From: Symsagittifera roscoffensis
Taxonomy: Eukaryota; Xenacoelomorpha; Acoela; Convolutidae
NCBI RefSeq assembly: GCF_963678635.1
Contig: NC_087063.1
Coordinates: forward strand, 23,690,701 to 23,754,700
Length of the DNA: 64,000 nucleotides
Direction of reading: 5' to 3'
Shown: positions 35,801 to 41,224 of the stretch, one piece after another
How positions within the stretch are numbered: the first letter of the stretch is position 1
Layout: every line of letters begins with the position of its first letter
Made by a program: the position numbers and the translations under genes
Notes under the pieces: generated by a model
What the model saw: the letters and a program-made list of their open reading frames with translations, nothing else
Told to the model about the DNA's origin: nothing
Database searches by the model: none

Positions 35801-38198
35801 CCAAAGCTAGTTACTGAGTTCTGGTAGGGCAAGTCTTACTTCCTGGAACCGTTATGATTAGGGCCAGGAGAGTTCGAGGGTCCAAGTTTTCAACGCTATG
35901 TTTGAATCATCTCTAGTTTTCTTCCTCTGACTCAAAGTTTTAAGATAGTAGTTCAGTTTTAGAGGATTGTAGCCCAAATCAAATTCCTCTAGATTTTGCC
36001 AGTGGTGGGACTAGATTTTTTCGATCTTGAATTTTTCAATTTTGGTAATTTGTTTGCTTGACTTTACTACATAAATCTCTGGCTTGGTTTAAAATACGTA
36101 TGGCTACAAACAGTACAAATTTCATATCTACATGCCTAAACTCTAGATTTTACTTTCAAAAATTTGCCTTTAGTTACTCTAAGATTAAGACGACGTAGGT
36201 TTCCAATTGTTCCGACCAATTAAAATGGGAAAGAACTTTGTATTCGGATGTGCGGATGTGTTTTATTTTTTTTTGTTTTCCTCGCAAAATCACGTACCCC
36301 AAATACTCAGCGAACTGGGTTGAGTGATATATCATATTAAAGCCCTTGCAATCGTGATTCGAATACATTAACAAATTTTCCAAATGTTTTCAAAGTGTCG
36401 AAAAAAAAATAGTTTGAAACTTCGAGCGAATCAAGCGAGCGAGCAGTTTCGTTTTAATTGATTAGTTGCTTAAAATCTTATAATAGCCTAGTGTAAAACG
36501 TAAAAAAAAGAGTTCTACTTGGGTAACGTTAGTTTATTTTGAGTAGTTTAGCGCCTTTTTGGAATCAAAGTTTTCAAAAATTCAAAAAACTTCAAAAAAC
36601 ATGAAATTTTTTGAAATTTTGTTTGTTTGATTTTGTTTCGTTTTTCTGAAAAAGTTTCTCAAAAAAAAATTTCAATTAGCTTATATTAGTATGGCTGTCG
36701 AATATACCTAATCCCCAGTTACTGCCACCTCCTTTTATCGCAGCATGCCGAAAATAAATGACAATAATTTGCAAAAAGAACTTGGTTGTTTTATTTAAGA
36801 CTATGGTCAGATCGTTTCGTGCTACTTGCACAGTAAGTGACTATCTTTGTTTTCTTTCTCTAATTAGCATAGTTAGAACGACATCGTAACCCAATGTAGT
36901 TTTGCTAGAGATGGGACTAACTGTTTCAGTCTCGAACTAATTTGAGATCCCTCAATTTTTGACCTCACTACTAAAATTGCTGGCTTTTGTTAAAAGTAAG
37001 TATGGCTATAAAAGCTAGATTTACCAGTTCTACTGGTTGCGATCTGATAACACGCGAAGGAGACAACTTAAATTATAACCAATTGAAGTGAGGCTAGTAA
37101 CTAGGTCCTTTTATCAGAGTGCGAGACCCCAAATACATCCTATATTTTTTAACAGAACGTGTGGGTCGACAAAATTAGGAAAAACTGAGAAAAAAATTAA
37201 GTGCACTCATAAGATCCAGGGCTCGGCATTGATATGCGAGTACGCTTGTTATTTTAATAGAAGACAAAAAAAATCACTTTGTTATTTACATAGCGTGTTT
37301 ACATAGCGATTCCAAAGAAAACTCTGTTTTTTTTTTCATTTTTCTAAGAATCACTTTTTTGATAGACAATAAATGCATTTGGAAAATTCAGGGGTCAGTC
37401 TTGCAGCCAGCAGTTTTTTGGAGTGTTTGAAGAGTAACTTTATGAAACACTCGCCAAAAACGAAGCTGTTTTGATTTGAGTTTTTTAAATCAATTGGTGA
37501 TATAATGATTGACGTTTAAAATGTGTACAATTGCTAGTCTTATTTTTTCAATAACGTTCTCCAGGGTTTTTCTTCTCACTAAATAAATATATTGAGTTTT
37601 TATTAAAAAGTTTGTTTGTTTCTTTCCAATCATTTTATCCAGCAAATAAGCGAAAGCAAAACAACTATTATGAAGGAAGGGATCTTGGAGATTCAAAAAA
37701 CTACATATTTGGATAATACAATAATGATGATACAATAACTTAAAATGTCTTTAAGAAAAGAGAATAATTGATGTTACTCATGAAGAAGAAGACGATTAAT
37801 ATGCAATCAAAATTCATAACAGGAAACACCATGAGGGGGCAGCTAACGAACCCATCTGAGTTGCAGAACGCTACCCCTATTTATCGAATGAATTACGAAG
37901 TTGCAGATATTTAAGTTTAAATTAAAATAAGCGCGAAAATTGTGGAAAAAGGTCATTATCAAAAAAATGAACCAATTTTTTTTATTGGAAATAGAAAAAA
38001 ATGAGTATCAAATAGTTTTTGGTTTCTTACCAGAAAGTGATTTTTGGTCTCAGCATCGTGAAATACACCACCAATGCGAATGTTCTTAAAGTCGTGAAGC
38101 TGATAAAGACTGTTTACAGACGGAATAGAACAAATTATCATAAATACAAAAATACAAAAAACAGGTAAAATAGTTATTTTGAGTGTTTTAAGGCGCAT
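2723..38198 (-). CDS. NMDA-type ionotropic glutamate receptor subunit, 5' part (11 exons)
   Basis: The eleven minus-strand exons listed separately join in phase into 519 codons. In order they encode a signal peptide, a full amino-terminal (LIVBP-like) domain of about 440 residues, and the start of the S1 ligand-binding lobe (VSVYEQPF near residue 470, corresponding to the NMDA-type EPF motif). Diagnostic matches are the YVWIVSERV strand, PEGLVGF, NYSLVNLQ and SIKWIGG, which fall in the same order as in GluN1 and GluN2 proteins. The product would be a ligand-gated cation channel subunit at the cell surface, probably neuronal. S1 is incomplete and the pore, S2 and C-terminus are missing, so the gene must continue beyond the left edge. 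Introns measure about 7.5, 8.0, 0.33, 2.3, 0.30, 11.2, 1.2, 0.40, 2.5 and 0.30 kb. I cannot decide between GluN1 and GluN2 classes, and no 5' UTR exon or promoter was located. Confidence 0.85.
3189..3316 (-). CDS. NMDA-type receptor exon 10 (end of ATD, linker)
   Basis: The acceptor TTCGCTTTAG precedes 3316 and the donor GTGAGC starts at 3188. The exon is 128 bp, entered with two nucleotides and leaving in phase 0 (residues 421-463). It encodes QLQWRSMGEFF...SIKWIGG, equivalent to the receptor segment ending in the conserved I-W-x-G-G before the S1 lobe. Intron 10 is only 298 bp. Confidence 0.8.
3635..4000 (+). repeat. Copy of the 'GAGCAGTC' dispersed repeat in intron 9
   Basis: It starts with TTGTTCCTACTTTCTAAGAA and ends with GGCTTCGCCCTGATACGAGC followed by AGTCTTGTT, collinear with the 60-kb copy. 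It includes the internal markers ACTAGCCATTTTTGACGGAA and TTTCTGCTCCATAG. The terminal hairpin has become GGC-TTC-GCC. It contains no coding sequence. Confidence 0.7.
5345..5585 (+). mobile_element. tRNA-derived SINE candidate, copy 2
   Basis: An exact RNA polymerase III B-box match, GTTCGAGGC at 5405-5413, lies about 35 bp downstream of an A-box-like TGGCTGAATTTG (from 5372), and a short hairpin (CGACCGAAAGGTCG) sits between them. Downstream sequence from about 5427 recurs at 2318-2470. A tRNA-like head plus a repeated body is SINE architecture. There is no clear poly-A tail or target-site duplication, and it lies inside intron 9. Confidence 0.45.
5781..5893 (-). CDS. NMDA-type receptor exon 9 (ATD)
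   Basis: The acceptor is TTCATTTGTAG and the donor is GTAAGT at 5780. The exon is 113 bp, receiving two nucleotides from exon 8 and passing one on. It encodes LNTSMLGSDGLITFDKT and then YNYSLVNLQK, the counterpart of the GluN1 segment ending in NYSIMNLQ. Two NxS/T glycosylation sites (NTS, NYS) are visible. The plus-strand open frame across this exon is an antisense shadow. Confidence 0.8.
6289..6401 (-). CDS. NMDA-type receptor exon 8 (ATD)
   Basis: The acceptor is TGTTGTAG and the donor is GTAACT at 6288. The exon is 113 bp, phase 0 in and two nucleotides out, residues 346-382. It encodes MIIRAHREESRK then RSCYSAEQML, fitting the ATD region with the conserved cysteine after the helical segment (compare PKSSCY in GluN2). 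Both splice phases join their neighbours exactly. Conservation is weaker than in exons 6-7. Confidence 0.72.
6594..7154. mobile_element. hAT-type MITE with perfect 8-bp TSD (intron 7)
   Basis: The element begins CAGAGGCGGATTTAGG and ends CCTAGATCCGCCCCTG, near-perfect terminal inverted repeats. It is flanked by the exact 8-bp duplication CGTACCAG (6586-6593 and 7155-7162). An 8-bp TSD with CAG-type termini is the hAT signature. It is 561 bp and non-coding. Homopolymer runs of G and A sit just inside the ends, and a 123-bp unit is tandemly duplicated inside (6735-6980). Confidence 0.92.
6735..6980. repeat. 123-bp tandem duplication inside the hAT MITE
   Basis: Units 6735-6857 and 6858-6980 are nearly identical and both start CTAAAGGCGCCTTCGGCGCC, which can itself form a GC hairpin. 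The near identity implies a recent duplication relative to the rest of the element. Confidence 0.9.
7558..7684 (-). CDS. NMDA-type receptor exon 7 (ATD)
   Basis: The acceptor is TGACACAG and the donor is GTAAGT at 7557. The exon is 127 bp, one nucleotide completing a Pro codon from exon 6, then phase 0 at the end (residues 303-345). It encodes KYVWIVSERVVRG...MPEGLVGF...RITDAVK, closely matching the YVWLVGERE...APDGIIGL...HISDAV stretch of GluN1. This is the most diagnostic exon for the NMDA assignment. Confidence 0.88.
7700..8724. other. Intron 6, left part
   Basis: AT-rich intron sequence between exon 7 and the truncated retrotransposon end at about 8725. I recognise no gene or repeat in it. 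Confidence 0.5.
8725..9796 (-). pseudogene. Truncated second gag copy, sharing the LTR at 9797
   Basis: The segment 8725-10094 duplicates 15555-16922. Reading on the minus strand from the LTR, gag starts at 9797 and runs 346 codons, ending at a frameshifted stop at 8757 inside the zinc-knuckle region (CNRCGKPFVD...CAAMGKQC). Homology to the other copy stops abruptly at 8725 and no pol follows. About eleven amino-acid differences separate the two Gag copies over about 330 residues. Unlike the full element, this copy keeps the first knuckle open, with no UGA after FVD. It probably arose by recombination or template switching that left a solo 5' LTR-gag piece. Confidence 0.85.
9797..10094 (-). 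repeat. LTR A (3' LTR of the gypsy element, 298 bp)
   Basis: On the minus strand it begins TGTGGTACTGCGG and ends AATATCACA, giving TGTG...CACA termini. It differs from the LTR at 16626-16922 by only about 3% by eye. A TATATAAG motif is present on the minus strand at about 9987-9994. It is directly preceded by a purine tract (10095-10101) and followed by a PBS and truncated gag, so it serves as a 3' LTR and a 5' LTR at once. Confidence 0.93.
10095..10101 (-). other. Polypurine tract before the 3' LTR
   Basis: On the minus strand TTGGGGGAA directly abuts TGTGG of the LTR. A purine run here primes plus-strand DNA synthesis in LTR elements, which supports 9797-10094 as the true 3' LTR of the upstream element. 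Confidence 0.7.
10243..12156 (-). pseudogene. Integrase C-terminal part and long charged tail
   Basis: The frame read through 12060-10468 begins with the end of the integrase core. THGIPESIETDQFSG carries the second catalytic region and HRGCSLVERTIQTIKRR the third catalytic acid (Glu). About 400 residues follow, dominated by Lys, Glu, Ser and Pro, with acidic (DDELDDDM) and basic runs and no recognised domain. A TAG at about 10465-10467 interrupts the frame, which continues open to 10243, about 150 bp before the LTR. The tail is far longer than the usual gypsy integrase C-terminus and has no Zn-knuckle or envelope features. It is joined to the upstream integrase by a one-base frameshift at a seven-base C run (12157-12163). 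Confidence 0.85.
12123..13322 (-). pseudogene. Integrase N-terminal and core region
   Basis: This holds the zinc-binding HHCC module (GHPGQEAML...WWPHMHKDI...CRECTRYG) and the start of the catalytic core (VQLDYAGPL with the first Asp, then AIDRYSKFP). Upstream is an acidic, low-complexity spacer linking to RNase H. The frame breaks at the seven-C run 12157-12163; one extra base would restore continuity with the next segment. It breaks again upstream at a nine-T run (13178-13186, A on the coding strand), and there is a TGA at about 13322-13324. The homopolymer positions suggest either recent indels or sequencing error. Confidence 0.85.
13325..13975 (-). pseudogene. RNase H domain of the gypsy element
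   Basis: Gypsy-type RNase H landmarks occur in order: KCDASHSGLGASL (first Asp), STNEFELLVVVWA (Glu), VTDHKALTSALEG (second Asp), then RLTRWVDRLLPYQF and the IVDYLSREP closing motif. It overlaps the RT reading frame by 23 bp in a different frame; the shift falls near 13960-13975, where one base has been lost or gained. The last about 60 residues have no known fold. Confidence 0.9.
13953..15092 (-). pseudogene. Reverse transcriptase of the gypsy element
   Basis: The minus-strand frame has the RT fingers and palm: HIQRLDKCTSD, VKLALDAKPINRQ-like start, VLDMKYAYSQLKL, FYGLADMPAEFQKAMD and the catalytic FLDDILIVS (the gypsy YxDD box with Leu at the variable site). The WLGHKFSESGVTP thumb follows. 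A TAA at 14691-14693 splits the domain where the family has Tyr (KNK-stop-QMPN). With the other lesions this makes the copy non-functional. Confidence 0.92.
15093..15485 (-). pseudogene. Aspartic protease and linker to RT
   Basis: VDTGSPISFLN carries the retropepsin active-site DTG. The closing ILGLDLQNK motif lies after an in-frame TAA at about 15132-15134. The frame is +1 relative to gag and overlaps its 3' end by about 50 bp, so ancestral expression may have used a +1 shift. That is inference, since the copy is decayed. It is in the same frame as RT. Confidence 0.85.
15433..16626 (-). pseudogene. Gag of the gypsy element (interrupted)
   Basis: It starts at the ATG at 16624-16626. The A of this ATG is the last LTR base, so the start codon overlaps the PBS. 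A capsid-like region of about 250 residues (PWNFKVWFDQFLMAV... and later LEAFHAALTAQAAK) is followed by a basic linker and the zinc-knuckle region CNRCGKPFVD. A TGA at about 15631-15633 interrupts the knuckle, after which the same frame continues with KNCAAMGKQC...ARMCRS to 15433. The second knuckle lacks its usual His. Confidence 0.9.
16607..16625 (-). other. Primer-binding site, tRNA-Ser type
   Basis: Directly after the LTR the minus strand reads TGGCGCAGTCAGCAGGATT. From memory of animal tRNA-Ser 3' ends (TGGCGTAGTCGGCAGGATT as complement) it differs at two positions. A PBS abutting the LTR confirms the LTR boundary. The exact tRNA needs comparison with this genome's tRNAs. Confidence 0.7.
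16626..16922 (-). repeat. LTR B (5' LTR of the gypsy element, 297 bp)
   Basis: It has the same TGTGG...ATCACA termini as LTR A. Differences include a one-base deletion near 16684 and several substitutions around 16808-16835, one of which changes the TATATAAG motif to TATGTAAG. The flank beyond 16922 is a TA microsatellite. Confidence 0.93.
16923..16945. repeat. TA microsatellite at the retroelement insertion edge
   Basis: An alternating TA tract directly abuts the 5' LTR. It may have been the insertion target, or it may obscure a TATA-type target-site duplication. Confidence 0.8.
16946..18454. other. Intron 6, right part
   Basis: AT-rich intron sequence with short poly-A and poly-T runs. 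I see no exon or classifiable repeat apart from the hAT MITE that follows it. Confidence 0.5.
18463..18792. mobile_element. hAT-type MITE with 8-bp TSD (intron 6)
   Basis: It begins CAGGCGCGGATCTAGG and ends CCTAAAACCGCTACTG, with the exact target duplication AGTATTAT at 18455-18462 and 18793-18800. It is 330 bp, of the same family as 6594-7154 but inverted relative to it and without the tandem duplication. Its right end is 45 bp from the exon 6 donor. Confidence 0.9.
18838..18938 (-). CDS. NMDA-type receptor exon 6 (ATD)
   Basis: The acceptor is TTCTTCTCGCAG and the donor is GTAAGT at 18837. The exon is 101 bp, phase 0 in and two nucleotides out. It encodes RSRNKVNIFVVLTDADEA then IFRLAGSLSLLDP, aligning with the VIILSASEDDA...YRAAAMLNMTG segment of GluN1 (EEATYIFEVANSVGLTG in GluN2). 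Reading continues exactly into YVWIVSERV of exon 7. Confidence 0.87.
19239..19317 (-). CDS. NMDA-type receptor exon 5 (ATD)
   Basis: The acceptor is CTGTTTCAG and the donor is GTTAGT at 19238. The exon is 79 bp: one nucleotide completing the codon from exon 4, then 26 codons in phase (PFEHHPPILYATK...VMPKLIA). It is poorly conserved, as expected for this ATD loop and helix. The exact phase fit with exons 4 and 6 and the short 300-bp intron 5 support it. Confidence 0.7.
19931..20027. repeat. 97-bp foldback with 30-bp arms
   Basis: The arm at 19931-19960 (ACATTCACATACCGTGTG...) pairs with 19998-20027 (...CACACGGTATGCGAATGT) around an AT-only loop, with roughly four mismatches. It directly precedes a dispersed-repeat copy and lies in intron 4. 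No coding content. Confidence 0.75.
20055..20580 (+). repeat. Copy of the 'GAGCAGTC' dispersed repeat (intron 4)
   Basis: It starts TTTTCGTAACGAAAGTAACG, shares ATAGCCATTTTTGACAGAA and TACTGCTCC, and ends AGTCGGAACATTCAATG...GATACAAGCAATCTTGT. The terminal hairpin has mutated. A second, inverted partial copy appears to follow to about 20860. Confidence 0.65.
21595..21794 (-). CDS. NMDA-type receptor exon 4 (ATD)
   Basis: The acceptor is TATTTTTTAG and the donor is GTTAGA at 21594. The exon is 200 bp, phase 0 in and two nucleotides out (residues 177-242). It encodes LIQQETSALTLLPTFAQ, then MQFYSWPHMVLIARV, matching the PPYSHQ...MRVYNWNHIILLV region of GluN1 and the Q...Y-x-W segment of GluN2. 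The open frame runs past the donor, but only the GTTAGA boundary gives the right phase for exon 5. Confidence 0.8.
22123..22241 (-). CDS. NMDA-type receptor exon 3 (ATD)
   Basis: The acceptor is TGTACTAG and the donor is GTGAGA at 22122. The exon is 119 bp, two nucleotides joining one from exon 2, then phase 0 out. It encodes VHVVVWDLSDPLVTSVFLQ then LRIPTILTNF, matching the QGVVFADDTDQEAIAQIL...TLTPILGI stretch of GluN2. A 32-bp tandem duplication covers its 3' splice site. Confidence 0.8.
22224..22287. repeat. 32-bp tandem duplication over the exon 3 acceptor
   Basis: Units 22224-22255 and 22256-22287 share ATACCACCACGTGAACACC. On the minus strand both carry the exon start GTGTTCACG. The upstream copy reads CTCG where the functional copy reads CTAG, so only one retains the AG acceptor. 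Confidence 0.85.
25814..26071 (-). pseudogene. Decayed gypsy RNase H fragment
   Basis: The frame reads NRTILSRLIDRLLPFKFSI then AGQFMGFSDLM, recognisably the C-terminal RNase H stretch of gypsy elements (compare RLTRWVDRLLPYQF and GIVDYLSREP of the element at 13325-13975). No catalytic residues are within the open part. It is an older, much more diverged element than the one in intron 6. Confidence 0.55.
26600..29510. repeat. Diverged tandem duplication of a ~1.3-1.5 kb block
   Basis: Segments near 26690-27650 recur near 28085-28920 in the same order. Markers are ATGTTTCAGATAA, TAAAATCTTTCATATCTG, ATATCAATCTTCGTCACA, CGCTCCTTTTTACT, GAGAACCTTGATTGCAG and TGTTGAGTAGCT. A further segment (ATTTCTTATCCACTTGTCC) recurs at 27930 and 29440. 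Offsets of about 1.26-1.5 kb show later indels. Minus-strand open fragments contain a repeated NGLKMxYxQRRGQVDKK motif of unknown origin. Confidence 0.7.
30270..30510 (-). CDS. NMDA-type receptor exon 2 (ATD)
   Basis: The acceptor is GAGATTTCAG and the donor is GTAGAA at 30269. The exon is 241 bp, phase 0 in and one nucleotide out, residues 57-136. It starts ETISNANSRQ, aligning with the EAVNQANKRHG helix of GluN1 directly after exon 1. It ends TLNELCHYVLEKN, equivalent to the C-D-L helix with the conserved Cys. A Ser-rich middle (FGSQSDSSVDSNRES) is a variable loop. Confidence 0.8.
30686..30730. mobile_element. hAT-MITE terminal fragment
   Basis: CAGGGGCGGATCTACGATTT then CTCGAGAGGGGGGATTT matches the end of the family defined at 6594-7154. 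No opposite terminus or target duplication is visible nearby, so it is a truncated copy in intron 1. Confidence 0.65.
31781..32585. repeat. ~340-bp tandem repeat, about 2.4 units
   Basis: The unit starts near GGTTTTTCTCG at 31781, about 32120 and about 32459. It carries the ordered markers AATCACGACTGAAAGGGCTT, TCCGATGAT...TCTATGGTA, AAATTAATCA, TGACATAAATTT and CGTGTAATTAA. Units differ at roughly one base in five to ten. It is non-coding, in intron 1. Confidence 0.8.
32840..33784. repeat. Large inverted repeat, ~250-bp arms
   Basis: The arm at 32840-33093 is reverse-complementary to 33551-33784 at roughly 85-90%, with an unrelated about 457-bp centre. Shared motifs include GTCAATTTGACCGTGA, TTCAAAACCTTCTATTCTG, AGACTTCGACACCATAGAAT and CCCGCATCTAAGA. 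The centre is richer in GC and has short open frames on both strands without recognised homology. It could be a foldback transposon or an inverted duplication. Confidence 0.85.
33900..35320. other. GC-richer block with broken minus-strand reading frames, unidentified
   Basis: Base composition rises relative to the surrounding intron. The minus strand carries several adjacent open runs that look protein-derived: 34669-34436 (VPPKYIKSFDVVNTIVK, ending QKQHKKRRV), 34423-34091 (PARSSRRGLTVRDDS, then LETKTCNWLASVGDMIDGG) and 34193-33975 (NEMSWNLGDTALLGLFGDE). They sit in different frames. I do not recognise the family. It could be a decayed transposon or pseudogene, or chance. No splice-bounded exon for the receptor fits here. 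Confidence 0.35.
35321..38030. other. Intron 1, right part
   Basis: AT-rich intron between exon 1 and the GC-richer block. No exon, repeat family or RNA gene is recognised. Confidence 0.5.
38031..38198 (-). CDS. NMDA-type receptor exon 1 (signal peptide, first ATD strand)
   Basis: An ATG at 38196-38198 opens 56 codons ending at donor GTAAGA (38030), phase 0. Residues 1-30 form a signal peptide with a basic start and a hydrophobic core (ITILPVFCIFVFMIICS). FKNIRIGGVFHDAE follows, matching the VNIGAVLS first strand of the receptor ATD, and TKNHFL runs directly into exon 2. The start is the first Met before the hydrophobic core. No TATA or initiator could be confidently assigned upstream. Confidence 0.8.
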
Positions 38199-40516
38199 TA
38201 TTGTTTTCGGACGATGTCACAAAAATAGTAGTGTTGTGAAATCGTAGAATAAAAAATCCAAAGTATCAGATTTAAATTTCTAACTATTCGCTTACTGTTT
38301 CGCTAAATTATCAATTGAATCAAATATGGCACCGAACCAAAAGTAATGATAAAGATAACATGGAGTCGATGTCACCCAATTTTTCAGCCTTCGCAGTTTT
38401 GAATATAACTTGGAAAAAACAGCGATAAAAACAATTTTTCTAATCAGGATAACTTCTTATGAGTCTCATATTCAAAACAGCGGGGAACAGGGCAGGGGAA
38501 CAGAAATAGCCATTGTTCAAACGCGGAAACGAAATTACTTCTGCGTGTTTTGTTTTCATTTTAGTATGATTGGTTTTTATACTGATATCTGAAAATTTTA
38601 CAAATTTTTATACATCGTTTTTCAAAGATTTATAAACAGGAGATGAAGCAGTTTGATAAGTGTAGAATTTATTTTACTAATCACTTCAGCGGACCACTGG
38701 GAATAAAAAATCACTTCTTCAAAAGACTAAGTCCGGACAAATGGCGCGAAATTTAGAATTACACTTCAAGGAAGAAATGGTAAAGATGTGACCGGATATC
38801 GCGTAACTGCATTTAGATAAAACAATCTAGAAAGTGATAATTTACAGTTTGGTTAAATTGTTTGCAGCGGGAAGTTTGGAAAATAAATTATGCATATTTA
38901 TGTTGTCAATCAATGACAGACTGTAAAACAGGCAAAGCGAGGCTAGATTATTCTTTTATGCTAATTGGTCATGCTGGGCAAATGATCGGTTGTAAAACTC
39001 AATTTGGTGGCTACTTGCGTTTATTTTGTTCATATATTTTCTTATTTTGTTTGTTTGTTTATTTGCGGACAGAAGGTGGCATCAAATACGAAGAAATTTT
39101 TCAGAAGAGAAGGGCTGAAAATCGGAAGCAAAAAGTTTCCCAGACTTAAACAGCCGCCTCCACATTTGCATCTTTTATCTACCGGACGCCACCAAATGTA
39201 ATGCACGGCGAGGTGATTTAATATAACTTCCGTAGCCGATATCTCATTGAGCCACAATGTCTCGAAATAACGTCAACCTACTTTCAGGAAATTTCACATA
39301 TGGACTTGAATTTAAAAATTACTTTCTTGGCGGTTATTAGGCAGTAAAAAATTTACAAAAAACCTCAAGCATTTTCATAATTTGCAAACAAAGTCAAATA
39401 AAATTTTGAATTTTGCTCAAACTGTTGACACGGTAATTTCCTTCTTTTATTTTAATTTCTTTTATGTTACAATTCCGTGGGTTGTAGCAGAAAGTTCGGC
39501 TTATGACCATCACGACCTGAAGCACTGATGAAAATCGCAGGGGCTGTTTCGTGGCCAAAGACCGATCGATTTTTCCCAAATGCGAAAAAGTCAAACAGCA
39601 GTCAGTATTCGGTTTACAGCACGTAGTTTTATTGATTTTTAATCATTTCACGCAACATTAACCCGGAAAAGGCATTCACGTTGACTGATTGAGTTTTTAT
39701 GGAATTTTCTCTAGAAGAAAATTATCTAATAAAACAGAGAAATCAGTGCCATCCGGTAATCTCCGCATTGTCAAAATGTAATTGCTTTTAGTTGCAAAAC
39801 TGAATTTGAATTTAAAACGGTTACTGAATCAGATTTGGCTCTTCTAACAGAAATCAGAAAAAGCAATGAAGAGATGAAAAAAATCGTTTCTAGGAGAATG
39901 GGAGAAAAAGAAAAAAAGAAAAAATTCGTTTCTATAAGAATGGGAGAAAATGTCGAAAATACCTATGTGTATATCTTCGATCTAAAACATCGTAGAAAAT
40001 GTCGCCTCGTAATGAAGTTTTAATCCAATTTACCTTGCCAATTTTTGCTTTGTTTTGATAAAATAACATAGACAAAAGTAATTTTGGCTAACCATGTTCA
40101 ATCAAAAATGCAGAGCTTATAATGAATTAATGGTTAGTGTTTCGAAAACCTATTTTGTTGCGCCCTCAAAATGAAACAATGAATCTACTTCACAGTTACA
40201 CCGCTTTTTAAGAAATGGTGTAATTGTTAAATAGATTAAATCACTCGAATTTCTGACAAGCCAGAATGTAATAAAATTAGAACTATGAATAGAACGCTCT
40301 AAGTGCTTTACTGCTTTCATTTTCAGGGGGGGGGGCAATTATTTAGTAGATACTATATGGGGAGGGGGTTGTTAAGTAGATCCATGACAATTTTACTACT
40401 ACAAAATATTCGTCGTTCTTTGCTCGCCTAAAAGTTTGTCGAGCTTGCACAAAATCACATGTATCTACAACTGAAACATTAGGAAAGATACATCATTCCT
40501 TCTATCAATAATGAAT
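38199..40516. other. Upstream flank of the receptor gene
   Basis: This presumably contains the receptor promoter and any 5' UTR exon, but no decisive element is visible. A short duplicated TCGTTTCTA..GAATGGGAGAAAA motif at about 39885 and 39927 is the only local repeat noted. Confidence 0.4.
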
Positions 40517-40520
40517 GCGC

Positions 40521-40680
40521 ATTTCGCAGAAATTTGGTGAGTGGATTCCACTTACAATTTGAGAAGATGTTCAAAGACATGACTATGGGCTCCATGGTCC
40601 TGCACGAACGAAACCGTAGGCAAGTCTTTGACATCTTTGTAAATTGTAAGTGAAATCTACTAACCAAATTGTTGCGGAAT
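40521..40680. repeat. 160-bp hairpin with 58-bp arms
   Basis: The arm at 40521-40578 (ATTTCGCAGAAATTTGGTGA ... CAAAGAC) pairs with 40622-40680 (GTCTTTGACATC ... CAAATTGTTGCGGAAT) at about 85%, with a 43-nt loop. The size and imperfect pairing resemble a small MITE or a long hairpin-RNA precursor. No TSD was found. Confidence 0.8.
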
Positions 40681-41224
40681 CAAAAGTATATACAATATTT
40701 AATAGTGAAAAATAATTGAAGTAATAAAATGCTTTTTAACAAAAAAACTTAAATGTAAGTGAAAAAAACAATCAAATTTTATTTTTTTTTTGGTTTCTGC
40801 GATTCGCAGAGGATCTATGAAAGGATATCCAGCCTGTCTAAGCATATTCCATTTCTCTTATTTCCCCACATTTCAGACTGAGTTATTTTTGTTGCGCGAA
40901 GCGCTTTTTTTTGCGACTCAAAGCCTTTTTTTTGCGTCTAGAATTTTCACGTGGTACCATTATTGCAGCAGTAATCGGTCAGGCTGTAGTAGACCTGAAG
41001 CTAGAGGTCAAGTGAGAGCTCATCCTCACACACTATCCTTGCCATAGCAGGGGATCGATTACACGATCTGACGTGATGGTGTTAAGATCAAAAATTGAAT
41101 CATTATTTAAATACTGAACATTTTTCAAACCTAGAGTAGGCAACCTTTTAGTGACAAACACAAGGTTATTCTTAATTAAGTGAAAATTTATTAGCTATGT
41201 CTTTTTGCGGAACTGCAAGAAATT

